This document shows positions 24,012 through 33,471 of a DNA stretch of 64,000 nt, piece by piece. The notes under the pieces were generated by a model, which searched no databases, had not been told where the DNA came from, and was given only the letters and a program-made list of their open reading frames with translations. Positions within the stretch are counted from its first letter, which is position 1. The number at the start of each line of letters is the position of its first letter. Both the position numbers and the translations under genes were made by a program. Source of the DNA: Jatrophihabitans sp. (GTDB taxonomy: Bacteria > Actinomycetota > Actinomycetes > Mycobacteriales > Jatrophihabitantaceae). Where the stretch lies: NCBI GenBank assembly GCA_036389035.1, contig DASVQQ010000011.1:124001-188000 (forward strand), given 5' to 3'.

Positions 24012-24160
24012 GACTCCTTGTTCACTTCGCTTCGTCGACCGGGGAGTGCCCCGCTCTCGCCGGTACGGGCTCCACCGCTCGGAGCCGACCAGGGCGACTG
24101 TCCAATTCTCAGCTCAAATCCAACGTAACTGCGCTAGACCACTTGCACAAATTAGTGAGG

Positions 24161-25162
24161 TCACCGGGTCGGCGGCTGGAGCAGCTTGACCGCCATTTCC
24201 AGGTCTGTGGCGTAGGCCGCGCCAGCCGGCAACGCGGTCTGCTTCCAGGCTGAGCCGCCGACCACCAACCGCCGCGCCGGCCGGCTGCGGGTCAGCCCGG
24301 CGAGCTCTGCCAGCTGGTCGGGATCGGCCAGCGCCCCGCCCTGCTCGTCGAGGTGGTGCTGCCAGAGGAAAACCGCACCTGCGGAAGTGCGCCGCGCGGC
24401 AGTGGCCACCGCCGTGATCGGCACTCGCCCGCCCAGCAGCCGCAGCGGCACCCGCTGCTCGGCCAGCGCGGCCGCCAGCGCGTGCAAGGGCAGGGTGTGC
24501 TGCTCTTCCGGAGCGCAGGCAAGCAGTACCGGACGCCCCGGCACCGGCCGCGGCAGGAACGCGCGGTAGGCGCGCAACGCGTCCATGATCGCTTCGCTGA
24601 GCACGTGCTCGACATCCACGCCGGCTCGTACCCAGCGCACCCCGATGGAGACCAGCACCGGGCGCAGCACCTCGTTCCAGGTGCGCACCGCGCCCCGGCT
24701 GACCAGCAGGTCACCGAGCTGGCCGGTCGCGGCGTCAGCGTCCAGGCGGCTGGCCGCTCGCGCCAGCCCGCGTACCTCCGGCGAGGCGCCCGGCACTGCC
24801 AGCACCCGGCCGCCTGGCCCGCCACCATGCCTGGGAGCTCGTGCCGCCGGGGCCGGCCGGGTGGTCACCGAACCGCTCGCGGAACGGGCTGAACCGTGCT
24901 CGGACTGCTCGCTCAGCACAGCCCGGGCAGCCGCAGCGGGCGCCTGGCCGCGGCTGACCAGTTCTTGCATGAGCAGCAGCCGGTTGAGATCGGCCTCGGT
25001 GTAGCGCCGGTGACCGCCGTCGCTGCGACCGCCTGGGCCCAGGCCGTAGCGGCGTTCCCAGCTGCGCACGGTGGCCGGCGCCACGCCGAGGCGGCCGGCC
25101 GCGGCGCCCACCGACAGCAGCACCCGGCGATCCGGGCGAGAGTATTGAATGGCGTCCGACAC
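24161..25162 (-). CDS. MerR-family regulator with B12-binding-like C-terminal domain
   Basis: 333 residues. The N-terminal winged helix LSVGAAAGRLGVAPATVRSWERRYGLGPGGRS, then GHRRYTEADLNRL, is MerR/CarH-type. The C-terminal half has the cobalamin-cap-like WVRAGVDVEHVLSEAIMDAL and a Rossmann-like VLLACAPEEQHTLPLHALAAAL. In CarH the cap is Wx9EH and the lower ligand DxHxxG. Here the spacing is Wx7EH and the ligand region is EQHTLP, so B12 binding is doubtful. The GTG at 25162 lies six bases after a CATTAT -10 box, indicating a leaderless transcript. It precedes none of the cob genes directly but is their downstream neighbour. Confidence 0.75.
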   Translation of the reverse strand: MSDAIQYSRPDRRVLLSVGAAAGRLGVAPATVRSWERRYGLGPGGRSDGGHRRYTEADLNRLLLMQELVSRGQAPAAAARAVLSEQSEHGSARSASGSVTTRPAPAARAPRHGGGPGGRVLAVPGASPEVRGLARAASRLDADAATGQLGDLLVSRGAVRTWNEVLRPVLVSIGVRWVRAGVDVEHVLSEAIMDALRAYRAFLPRPVPGRPVLLACAPEEQHTLPLHALAAALAEQRVPLRLLGGRVPITAVATAARRTSAGAVFLWQHHLDEQGGALADPDQLAELAGLTRSRPARRLVVGGSAWKQTALPAGAAYATDLEMAVKLLQPPTR

Positions 25163-25168
25163 AACAAA

Positions 25169-25198
25169 ATAATGCCTGACAGATCGGAGTTTGAACAA
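25169..25198 (-). promoter_or_regulatory. Promoter of the MerR-type regulator gene (leaderless)
   Basis: Minus strand: TTGTTC (25198-25193), 18-base spacer, CATTAT (25174-25169), then six bases to the GTG at 25162. This AT-rich patch follows the cobM stop by only about 40 bases, so the regulator has its own promoter instead of reading through from cobM... the cob genes lie on its 3'-to-5' far side, transcribed the same way and ending at 25240. Confidence 0.5.
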
Positions 25199-25239
25199 GT
25201 TTCATTAGCAACTATCCGCAAACCTGAGCGGGCGGCAGT

Positions 25240-25985
25240 TTAGTGCCCGGTCCGTTCCCTGGCCGCCGAGTACAGGTGACTGTCCGGAAAGCCTTCCGCT
25301 GCCAGCACCCGGCCGACCACGATCACCGCGGTGCGCCGGATGCCGGCCTGCCGGACCTGCTCGCCGATGTCGGCAAGGCTGCCCCGCAGGATCTGCTGGT
25401 CGGGTCGGCTGGCATAGGCCACCACCGCCACCGGGCAGTCCGGGCCGTAGTTTCCTACCAGTTCGGCTACGATGGCCTCGATCCGCTGCACGGCCAGGTG
25501 CAGCACCAGGGTCGCCCCGCCGGCGCCGAGGCTGCCCAGCTCTTCTCCCGGCGGCATCGCGGTGGCGCGCTCGGCCGTCCTGGTGAGGATCACGCTCTGG
25601 CCGACCCCCGGAACGGTCAGCTCGCGCCCCAGGGCCGCTGCCGCCGCCGCGAACGCCGGTACCCCTGGGGTGATCTCATAGCTGACACCGGCCTGATCGA
25701 GCCGGCGCAGCTGCTCGGCCACCGCGCTGAACAGCGACGGATCGCCGCTGCACAGCCGAGCGACCTGGTGCCCGGCCCGATCAGCGGCCACCAGCTCGGC
25801 GATGATCTCGTCCAGGTTCAGCTCGGCGGTGTCGATCAGCCGAGCACCCGGCGGGCAGTGCTCCAGCACCTCGGCCGGAACCAGGCTGCCGGCGTACAGG
25901 CAGACCTGCGAGGAGGCCAGCAGCCGTTGGGCCCGCAAGGTGATCAGATCCGCCGCGCCCGGTCCGGCCCCGATGAAGTGAACCG

Positions 25986-25989
<4 letters not shown>
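25240..25989 (-). CDS. cobM: Precorrin-4 C11-methyltransferase
   Basis: 249 residues. VHFIGAGPGAADLITLRAQRLL (SAM-binding GAGPG start), CLYAGSLVPAEVLEHCP, RLCSGDPSLFSAVAEQ (GDP motif), YEITPGVPAFAAAAAALGRELT and VILTRTAERATAMP are the CobM/CbiF pattern. It methylates C11 of the corrin precursor in cobalamin synthesis. The GTG at 25989 overlaps the cobL stop as GTGA. Only two cob genes are here; the rest of the pathway must lie elsewhere. Confidence 0.9.
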
Positions 25990-27410
<1,421 letters not shown>

Positions 27411-27419
27411 AGCCTGCAG

Positions 27420-27511
27420 TCTGCCGCAGGATCAGTCCTCGGTCAGCCGCAGGATCAGTCCTCGGTCAGCTGCAGGATCAGTCCTCGGTCTGCCGCAGGA
27501 TCAGTCCTCGG
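27420..27511. repeat. 23-bp tandem repeat, four exact-length copies, across the FtsX-like gene stop
   Basis: Units start at 27420, 27443, 27466 and 27489, each containing GCAGGATCAGTCCTCGG, differing only at two positions (CTG/CAG and C/T). The permease stop (27501-27503) lies in the last unit, so each copy carries the same stop and the codons for Thr-Glu-Asp. The repeat fills the gap to the cobL start at 27410. Confidence 0.95.
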
Positions 27512-30266
27512 TCAGCGAGGGCGCCCGCACCAGCCACGGCAAGCTCAGCGCGGTCAGCAAGGTCGCCAGCACGCTGATCACGGTGCCGGTCAGCGCGGTG
27601 AGCCCGGCCAGCAACCACAGGCTGCTCGGCACCGAGCCGGCCAGCAGCGCGGTCACCGTCAGACCGAGCAGGGCGCCGGCCCCCGAACCGGCCAGCCCGA
27701 TCAGCAGGCCTTCGACGGTGATCAACCGGCCGAGCTGGGAACTCGTCCAGCCGACCGCCCGCAGCAACGCCAGATCCTCGCGACGCTCGCGGATGTTGAG
27801 GTAGCTGACGTCGGCAACAGCGATCGCGGCCAGCAGCAACGTGATGCTGACCGCGAGGTAGTCGACCCGGCGGGCCTGCAACGAGATCGCGTCCCCGAGC
27901 AGGCTGCCCACCACGCTGCCGCGAAAGGCCACCGTGATGGCCAGCAAGCCCGTCAGGCCGGCCGAGCCGACGGCGACCGCGGTCATTGCCAGGCCGGTTC
28001 GCGCAGAGTCACCGCGCAGGTTCCGGTACGCCAGCCGCAGCGGCCCACCCACCGAGCCACCGCCACGGCCACCCCCACCGCGGACCGGTCGCGGCCAGCC
28101 GGTCGAGGACTTGCCCGGCAGCGGCGTCGGCAGCGACGCCCGCCACACCGGCCAGGCGGCGGCCAGCAGCGTGACGGCCAACGCCGCCGGCACCGCGGCC
28201 AGGGCCCGGCCGGTGCTCACCGGCACGTCAAGCGCCTGGGCGCCGGCCAACGCCGCCAGCGCACCGATCAGGCCGGCGCTGGCGCCGACCACCGCCATCT
28301 CTCCCAGCAGCAGCCTCATCAGCTGGCCGCGGGACCAGCCCAGGCAGCTCAGCGTCGACAGCTCCATCCGGGGTGAGCGGGCCGCGGCCGCCGCGGCATT
28401 GGCGATGAACACTCCGCAGACCACCAGCACCAGGACGAACAGCAGCAGGCTCTTGCGGTCGACCGCGCGCAGCACCGTCACCACCACGCCCTTGCGCTGC
28501 CACTGCTCACTCAGCAGCAGCTCCGGCCGGTTGACCGAGCCCGCCGAGCCCGCCGGCAGCAGGATCCGGCGGCTGGTCGGCGAGCTGCCGACCGTGACAT
28601 CGACGTCCAGGCCGGTCGCGCTCGCCACCGCCTCGGCTACCAGCCGAACCCGCTCCCGGCTCACCGGGTCCACGCCGCGCACCCCCGCCACCCGAACCTT
28701 GATCGCGCTGATCGGCTTGGCGTCGCTGACGTCGGTGAAGACGGAGGAGTCGGTGAACAGCGCCGCCGCCTCGAGCGAGGTCAGCATGGTCGGCGCGGGC
28801 AGCAGGTAACCGGCGAAATTGCTGTCCGGCAGCAGCGGCTGGCCCCTCAGGTGCGCGCTGCTGGCCGGGTCAGCCGGCGCCAGCGGCTCGGTGCGGTACC
28901 CGCCCAACGCCTGGGTCGAGCCCTCGGTCAGCCGGGACTGGTCGAAGGCGCCGATGACTCTCAGCCACGCCCCGGGCTGATCCTCGGCGACGGGCAGCAC
29001 CGGATGGTGATGGAGTCGGCGAAATGCGGTGTCGGCCGCCTCCGGGGGCACCGCGACGTAGCCGGTGCCGTTCACCGGCGCCTCCCAGACACTCGGGGGG
29101 TTGATGACCGGCCGCGGCCGCAACGACCCGTCCGGCTCGGTGTCATAGTCCACCGGATCGCTGGTCCAGTAGCTGTCCACGAGCAGATCAGGGCTGCCCG
29201 ACCGCAGCCGGTCCGACAGCATGCGCTGGTAAGCCCCCTGGGCGGTGATGCGGGCGCCCGGGACCCTCTCCCCGCCTTCGCGCTCCACCAGCGCGTCCAG
29301 CTGGGCGGACGTGAGGCCGGCGCCGAACTGGGCGGCCGCCGCCGGCGAGAGCCGCTGGATGCTGACCTCGTCCAGGATGTCGAGGCCGGCCTGCTCGGCC
29401 ATCAGGACGGGCACGGTGCGCCGATCCGGTCCCACCCCTGCCCACGTCTGAGGCAGGTAGCGGCCGCGGGTCACCGCCCGATCCAGCCCGGCCAGCTTGG
29501 CCTCTTGCTCGGGATCGACCGCTGCGAGCAGAAACGGGAAGTTCCACCGCACGATGAGTCCGGCATGCCCCTCGGGTAGCCCGATGAAGCCTTGGCCGTT
29601 GCGGCCGTTCGTCCGCGACCAGCAGGTGCCGTTGCGCTGGTTGCGCGCCTCGAACGGTCCGCCGGTCGCCGGCGGCCGAGTCGGGCAGACCAGCCGCAGC
29701 CTTCGACCGTCAGGCCCCACGATGGCGACGCCGTACATGCTGAGGTCGTCCGGCGTCCCTCCGAGCCCCACCGGCTCGGGGGTGACATAGCTGAAGCTGA
29801 TGTCCTGCCGGTCGAACACGCTCAGCCCCCGTGCCGTGTGCCGGTTTATCGAGGCTGTGAACAGCTGCGGGCCGTCCGAGGTGAGGTGCTCGGTGAGATC
29901 GATCGGAATCTCCACGCGCTGCATGAGGTAGCCGACCATGGCGATGGGGGCTGCCACCTCCACACCGTCCAGTCGCTGGATCTCACGCCATTGCCGCAGG
30001 GTGATGCCGCCGAACTGGCCGGCCAGGAAGTTGGGGCGTACCAGTGCCTGGTTCCGCTCCGTCTCGGTCCGGGAGTTCGCCGGCCGCACCAGGATGTCGT
30101 AACTGGGTCTGTCCGGGGCGCTGACCCGGCCACGCAGTTCCAGCCGTTGCTCGGCGACCTGCCCGGTGAGCACGATGAACGAGGTGGTGGCCGCCGCGAC
30201 GCCCAGTACCAACGCGGTCACCCGCAACCAGTTGACCCGCAGCCGCACGAGCAGCAGGTGGATCAC
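27501..30266 (-). CDS. Large FtsX/MacB-type ABC permease
   Basis: 921 residues. One N-terminal membrane helix (VTALVLGVAAATTSFIVLTG), a long extracellular region of about 550 residues, a helix block near residue 600 (LLLFVLVLVVCGVFIANAAAA with SPRMELSTLSCLGWSRGQLMRL, an FtsX motif), and a second FtsX block at the C-terminus (REDLALLRAVGWTSSQLGRLI). Two FtsX domains in one chain match LolC/MacB-like exporters or mechanotransmission permeases. The ATPase partner is probably the gene at 32036. It is last in the order peptide, MauE, thioredoxin, permease, 61 bases after the thioredoxin stop. Start GTG. Confidence 0.85.
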   Translation of the reverse strand: MIHLLLVRLRVNWLRVTALVLGVAAATTSFIVLTGQVAEQRLELRGRVSAPDRPSYDILVRPANSRTETERNQALVRPNFLAGQFGGITLRQWREIQRLDGVEVAAPIAMVGYLMQRVEIPIDLTEHLTSDGPQLFTASINRHTARGLSVFDRQDISFSYVTPEPVGLGGTPDDLSMYGVAIVGPDGRRLRLVCPTRPPATGGPFEARNQRNGTCWSRTNGRNGQGFIGLPEGHAGLIVRWNFPFLLAAVDPEQEAKLAGLDRAVTRGRYLPQTWAGVGPDRRTVPVLMAEQAGLDILDEVSIQRLSPAAAAQFGAGLTSAQLDALVEREGGERVPGARITAQGAYQRMLSDRLRSGSPDLLVDSYWTSDPVDYDTEPDGSLRPRPVINPPSVWEAPVNGTGYVAVPPEAADTAFRRLHHHPVLPVAEDQPGAWLRVIGAFDQSRLTEGSTQALGGYRTEPLAPADPASSAHLRGQPLLPDSNFAGYLLPAPTMLTSLEAAALFTDSSVFTDVSDAKPISAIKVRVAGVRGVDPVSRERVRLVAEAVASATGLDVDVTVGSSPTSRRILLPAGSAGSVNRPELLLSEQWQRKGVVVTVLRAVDRKSLLLFVLVLVVCGVFIANAAAAAARSPRMELSTLSCLGWSRGQLMRLLLGEMAVVGASAGLIGALAALAGAQALDVPVSTGRALAAVPAALAVTLLAAAWPVWRASLPTPLPGKSSTGWPRPVRGGGGRGGGSVGGPLRLAYRNLRGDSARTGLAMTAVAVGSAGLTGLLAITVAFRGSVVGSLLGDAISLQARRVDYLAVSITLLLAAIAVADVSYLNIRERREDLALLRAVGWTSSQLGRLITVEGLLIGLAGSGAGALLGLTVTALLAGSVPSSLWLLAGLTALTGTVISVLATLLTALSLPWLVRAPSLTED

Positions 30267-30327
30267 GGCCGGAAGCAGCCGTGGGCGGCGTTCATCTGCT
30301 TAGTGTGGCCGGTTTTGCCCTGCGATG

Positions 30328-30870
30328 TCACTGTCGTTGCGGTTGCGGCAGGTCGTGCACCGACTGACCGGTGGCCAGCACCTCTCCGGTCTCGGAGATG
30401 AGCAGGTAGCTCGGGAACACCGTGATGCGGTAGGTGGCGGCGATCGGTCCTGCCTCCGGCTCGCAGATGACCGTGGCGATCGCAGCCAGCCGTTGCTCGA
30501 GCTCGGCCCTGCGCGGGGAATCGCCGACGATCACGGTCACCAGATGTTGCGAGTCCCCCAGCTGTCCGGCGTAGCCGACCAGGGCGGGCACCGCGGTCAG
30601 GCAGCCTGGACAGTTGCTGGAGAGAAAGGTCAGCAGGTAGTTGCTGCCGACCAGGTCAGCCGTGTCGAATAGAGCGCCGGTGTTGGTCCGGGCGGTGCAC
30701 GGCGGCGCCAGGCTACCCATGTCGGGGCCGCTGTCCTGCCGGGCGAGGGCGTCACCCTCGGCAGACGCCAGGGAATCGAGGGGCAGCGCGCGCAGGATCA
30801 GCAGCGAGATGCCCAGCGCCAGGGTGGCCACCAGCGACGCGTACATCACCAGGACTGTGGTGATCGTCAT
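30328..30870 (-). CDS. Membrane-anchored thioredoxin-like protein (TlpA/MauD type)
   Basis: 180 residues. One N-terminal helix (TTVLVMYASLVATLALGISL) anchors it outside. The thioredoxin fold has the redox motif in FLSSNCPGCLTAVPAL (CPGC), VTVIVGDS and a cis-Pro in ITVFPSYLLI. This is the layout of MauD and TlpA, which handle disulfides of exported proteins. ATG at 30870 overlaps the MauE stop as ATGA. With MauE and a Cys-rich peptide, it most likely forms or shuffles disulfides in that peptide. Confidence 0.85.
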   Translation of the reverse strand: MTITTVLVMYASLVATLALGISLLILRALPLDSLASAEGDALARQDSGPDMGSLAPPCTARTNTGALFDTADLVGSNYLLTFLSSNCPGCLTAVPALVGYAGQLGDSQHLVTVIVGDSPRRAELEQRLAAIATVICEPEAGPIAATYRITVFPSYLLISETGEVLATGQSVHDLPQPQRQ

Positions 30871-31475
30871 CGTCGACCGCCGACGGGCAGCGCCGAACTC
30901 GGCGGCATGGGTGGGGTGCCCAGGGATTGGCCGGAAAATCGCCCGAACAGGGCGCGCAGAGACCGTGCCTGGCCCACCAGCAACGCGCCCACCAGAACGG
31001 TGAGAACCGCGGCCAGCACCACCGGGGCCGAAGTTGCCGCTGCCGAGGACCGCAGGCCCACCGCCAACAGCAGCGCGGCGCCGGTCAGCGCGCCATTGCG
31101 CAGCACGGTCCGACGGCTGAGCGGCGAGTGCCCGGCGCCGAAGCAGTTGCAGGTGAACTCCTGCCGCTGAGTCACCAGCGCCGCGGCGCCGACAGTGAGG
31201 CACCCGAACACGAGCGCGGCCCCTACGGCGGCGTACTGGACGGTCAGCGGTAGCGCCAACCCGAGCGCGGTGAGTCCCTCGACCGCGACCCAGGCGCCAG
31301 CCACCAGTCGGGCCTGGGGCAGCTTCAGACCGAGCCGCAGAGTCCGGCCGAACTCGTCCAGCTCCGAGCGATTGCGCACCTTGCCGATCGCGGCAACGGC
31401 AAGCACCAGCACCAGCAAGCATCTGATGGTCATCAAGGCATAACTGAACACTGCACTTCCCCCCGTGGTCGACAC
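30867..31475 (-). CDS. MauE-family membrane protein (DoxX/MauE redox partner)
   Basis: 202 residues, four or five helices: TIRCLLVLVLAVAAIGKV, VAGAWVAVEGLTALGLALPL, YAAVGAALVFGCLTVGAAAL, VLAAVLTVLVGALLVG. The conserved paired Cys is seen in QEFTCNCFGAGHSPLS (C-x-C-F-G), the hallmark of MauE. MauE acts with MauD in maturing the Cys-rich light chain of methylamine dehydrogenase; here no mau structural gene is present. The C-terminal 30 residues are Pro/Ser-rich. GTG start, 21 bases after the peptide gene's stop. Confidence 0.85.
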   Translation of the reverse strand: MSTTGGSAVFSYALMTIRCLLVLVLAVAAIGKVRNRSELDEFGRTLRLGLKLPQARLVAGAWVAVEGLTALGLALPLTVQYAAVGAALVFGCLTVGAAALVTQRQEFTCNCFGAGHSPLSRRTVLRNGALTGAALLLAVGLRSSAAATSAPVVLAAVLTVLVGALLVGQARSLRALFGRFSGQSLGTPPMPPSSALPVGGRR

Positions 31476-31496
31476 GCCCAGACGTCAGCAGCTACG

Positions 31497-31706
31497 TCAG
31501 CAGCTACGGATGGGATTCCCCCAATTGCCGCAGACCACGCCGCAGGTCGGACCCGAGTGGTGGCAGTCACGACACACGTACTGGTCATAGTTGTTGCATT
31601 CACACTGCGTGAAAGGATCTGGGGCGCAGCCGGTGACCCTTTGCGGAAGGCTGCGCTTGAGCCACCCTGACAAGGCCTTCGTGATCCGATCAAGCAGAGT
31701 GGTCAT
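31497..31706 (-). CDS. Cys-rich small peptide (69 residues, eight Cys), likely product of the locus
   Basis: Starts MTTLLDRITKALSGWLKRSL, an amphipathic basic helix, followed by a ~43-residue core with eight Cys: TGCAPD, TQCECN, YVCRDCHH, PTCGVVCGNWG and a final RSC. AAGGGATTCGTCC in front of the ATG gives a ribosome binding site. There is no Sec signal peptide, so the first ~25 residues may be a leader for a dedicated exporter. It is not MauA, which is longer with 12 Cys and a TTQ tryptophan pair. The codons for Arg-Ser-Cys-stop are duplicated in tandem (31483-31506). The gene precedes MauE, a thioredoxin and an FtsX permease. Confidence 0.75.
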   Translation of the reverse strand: MTTLLDRITKALSGWLKRSLPQRVTGCAPDPFTQCECNNYDQYVCRDCHHSGPTCGVVCGNWGNPIRSC

Positions 31707-31735
31707 GGACGAATCCCTTGCTGTAGTAGGGCAAT

Positions 31736-31775
31736 CCGTCTATTAGACGGTAGGCACTGAACTACATCAGGTCAA
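31736..31775 (-). promoter_or_regulatory. Promoter of the Cys-rich peptide operon with overlapping palindromic operator
   Basis: Minus strand TTGACC (31775-31770), 17-base spacer, TACCGT (31752-31747). A perfect inverted repeat CCGTCTA-T-TAGACGG (31736-31750) covers the end of the -10 box and the predicted start point near 31740. A repressor there would block transcription. The leader to the peptide ATG is about 34 bases. Confidence 0.65.
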
Positions 31776-32035
31776 GCTGACTTGTCACAATTTATTTGGT
31801 CGTGTTTGACATCGCGCGATGTGCGGCTCACCACGGCACAGCAGGCTACGGGTTCGATCGTCACTCACGGTGAGCCCATCAGCTACTGAACAGGCCTGCC
31901 GGGCCAGGCTAGGGTCGGCTGCCGCGCGGGGATCCCGGCCGGCAACCGAGGAGCCCCGTTCGGCAGCCGCGGGTGGGGACAGCCAAGACCGGGTCAGCCC
32001 GGTCGGGCTGCCGCGGGAGGACAGCCGGGAGCGGA
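31776..32035. other. Non-coding stretch with degenerate repeats before the ABC ATPase stop
   Basis: No gene seen. The part from 31776 to about 31810 is AT-rich. From about 31918 to 32035, imperfect copies of GGCTGCCGCGGGAGGACAGCC-like sequence (GGCAGCCGCGGGTGGGGAC, GGCTGCCGCGCGGGGATCC) recur and end in AGCCCGGCCCGCTGATCC. This overlaps the minus-strand ATPase 3' end, another case of repeats at a gene terminus. Confidence 0.5.
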
Positions 32036-32800
32036 TCAGCCCGGCCCGCTGATCCGGCGCAGCGTGCTGTCCGGGTCGGCTCCGTGCAACTCGCGATCAC
32101 TGACCACTCGGCCGTCACGCAACCCCACTAGCCGCTGGCACTGGCTGGCGACCGTCGAATCGTGGGTGGCCAGCAGCATCGTGATGCCGTGCTCGGCCTG
32201 CAGCTCGGTCAGCAGGTCCAAGATCTCCTCACCGGTCCGGGAGTCGAGGTTGCCGGTCGGCTCATCAGCCAGCAGCAGCCGTGGCCGGTTCACCAGCGCC
32301 CGGGCGATGGCCACCCGTTGCTGCTGACCGCCCGAGAGCTCGCGGGCGGGGACGGCGGCCTGGTCGGCCAGCCCGACAGCCGCCAGCAACTCATGACCTC
32401 GCTGCTGTTTGTCAAAGTCGACCCGTAGTGGCAGTACGGGAGTTATGACGTTGTCCAGTGCCGAAAGGTTGCGTAGTAGGTGATAGCGCTGAAAGACAAA
32501 CCCGACACTGCCGCGGAAGTAGGCCGAATGCCTGCCGGACAGCTCTGCAATGTCGATGCCATCGACAAGGATGCGGCCAGTATCCGGAATGTCGAGGCCG
32601 CCGATCAGTTGAAGCAGGCTCGACTTTCCCGCGCCGGAAGGGCCGGTGACTGCAACGATTTCACCCGGTGAGATGGTGAGTGAGACGTCAGCGAGCGAGG
32701 TCACGGTGGCCCGTCCCTGCCGTCGGGTCTTGGTCACCGACACCAGTTCGACGCGCGCGCCCGCCCGCGCTGGGGTGGATGTACCGGCTGGTGCCTCCAT
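32036..32800 (-). CDS. ABC transporter ATP-binding protein, MacB/LolD type
   Basis: 254 residues. Walker A VTGPSGAGKSSLLQLIGGLD, Q-loop VGFVFQRYHLLRNLSALDNV, signature ELSGGQQQRVAIARALVNRP, Walker B LLLADEPTGNLDSRTG, H-switch LLATHDSTVAS. The FQRYHLLRNLS segment is typical of MacB/LolD partners of FtsX permeases, so it should energise the permease at 27501. The first ~17 residues are a Pro/Ala-rich extension. It is transcribed away from the PadR gene; a perfect palindrome sits between them at 32817-32828. Confidence 0.9.
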   Translation of the reverse strand: MEAPAGTSTPARAGARVELVSVTKTRRQGRATVTSLADVSLTISPGEIVAVTGPSGAGKSSLLQLIGGLDIPDTGRILVDGIDIAELSGRHSAYFRGSVGFVFQRYHLLRNLSALDNVITPVLPLRVDFDKQQRGHELLAAVGLADQAAVPARELSGGQQQRVAIARALVNRPRLLLADEPTGNLDSRTGEEILDLLTELQAEHGITMLLATHDSTVASQCQRLVGLRDGRVVSDRELHGADPDSTLRRISGPG

Positions 32801-32816
32801 CCCCCCATCATGCTCC

Positions 32817-32828
32817 TGTCAGCTGACA
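32817..32828. promoter_or_regulatory. Perfect 12-bp palindrome TGTCAGCTGACA, candidate PadR operator
   Basis: Located in the 86-bp gap between the divergent ABC ATPase and PadR genes, 17 bases from the ATPase start. PadR proteins bind dyads such as ATGT-N8-ACAT; this site (CTGTCAGCTGACAC) fits the size and symmetry. Autoregulation and control of the exporter are likely. Confidence 0.55.
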
Positions 32829-32886
32829 CGATCGGGTCTTCGCCAGTAGCCCTCAGGGACAAACCGTTGCCCCTATAGTGGTCCGC

Positions 32887-33471
32887 GTGGCTATCCAACA
32901 CGCGGTGTTGTCCTTTCTCGCCGATGGACCGAGCTACGGCTATGAGATTAAGACGAATTTCGAGAAAGCGGTCGGGCCACAATGGGGTGGGCTCAATATC
33001 GGCCATGTGTACCAAATCCTGGAGCGGCTGAGCCGGGACGGCCTCGTGACTTCGCGGACTGTGTCCCAGGACGTCCGACCGGACCGCACTGTATACAAAA
33101 TCACTGCCGCCGGACGGCGTGAACTCGACGGTTGGCTGGCCGAGCCCACCACCCGGACCGCGGGTTATCGGGACGACTTCATCCTCAAGGTGCTGGCCGC
33201 CGGCCGGCGCAGCGAGGAACAGGTGCACGAGGTCTGCCGCACCCAACGCGAAGCCCGGATGGCTGAACTGCAGACCCTGCGAGCGCTGCGCCGCCAGCAC
33301 AAGGACGAGCCGTTGGCCGCGCTCACCATCGAGGCGGCCATCCTCGGCGTGCAAGCCGACCTCAAGCTCATCGAGGTCGCCGACGCCAACGCGGCACGCC
33401 CACTGCTGGCCGCCAGCCCGGCCGAGCGCGCGACCAAGCCGGCCGAAGGCCGCCGCGCCGCCGGTCAGTGA
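32887..33471 (+). CDS. PadR-family transcriptional regulator
   Basis: About 194 residues. The N-terminal winged helix AIQHAVLSFLADGPSYGYEI, IGHVYQILERLSRDGLVTSR and YKITAAGRRELDGWL is PadR; the C-terminal helices (EEQVHEVCRTQREARMAELQ) are the PadR-s2 dimerisation arm. The GTG at 32887 is preceded by TATAGT (32874-32879), so the mRNA is probably leaderless; a GTG at 32878 would overlap the -10 box. It is adjacent to the divergent ABC ATPase and probably senses the exported compound. Confidence 0.88.
   Translation: MAIQHAVLSFLADGPSYGYEIKTNFEKAVGPQWGGLNIGHVYQILERLSRDGLVTSRTVSQDVRPDRTVYKITAAGRRELDGWLAEPTTRTAGYRDDFILKVLAAGRRSEEQVHEVCRTQREARMAELQTLRALRRQHKDEPLAALTIEAAILGVQADLKLIEVADANAARPLLAASPAERATKPAEGRRAAGQ

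Noticed and set aside
24161..25162. The MerR regulator as a true CarH/LitR photoreceptor
   Set aside because: Cap spacing and the DxHxxG cobalamin ligand do not match, and no carotenoid or photolyase gene is adjacent.
25190..25240. A cobalamin riboswitch near the cob genes
   Set aside because: No B12-box-like sequence was seen, and the cob genes' upstream side is filled by the permease gene and the 23-bp array.
27420..27511. Four regular 23-bp repeats as a CRISPR array
   Set aside because: The units are directly adjacent without spacers and no cas gene is near.
31497..31706. The Cys-rich peptide as MauA (methylamine dehydrogenase light chain)
   Set aside because: Too short, eight rather than about twelve Cys, no Tat signal and no large-subunit gene; MauE/MauD-like neighbours alone are not enough.
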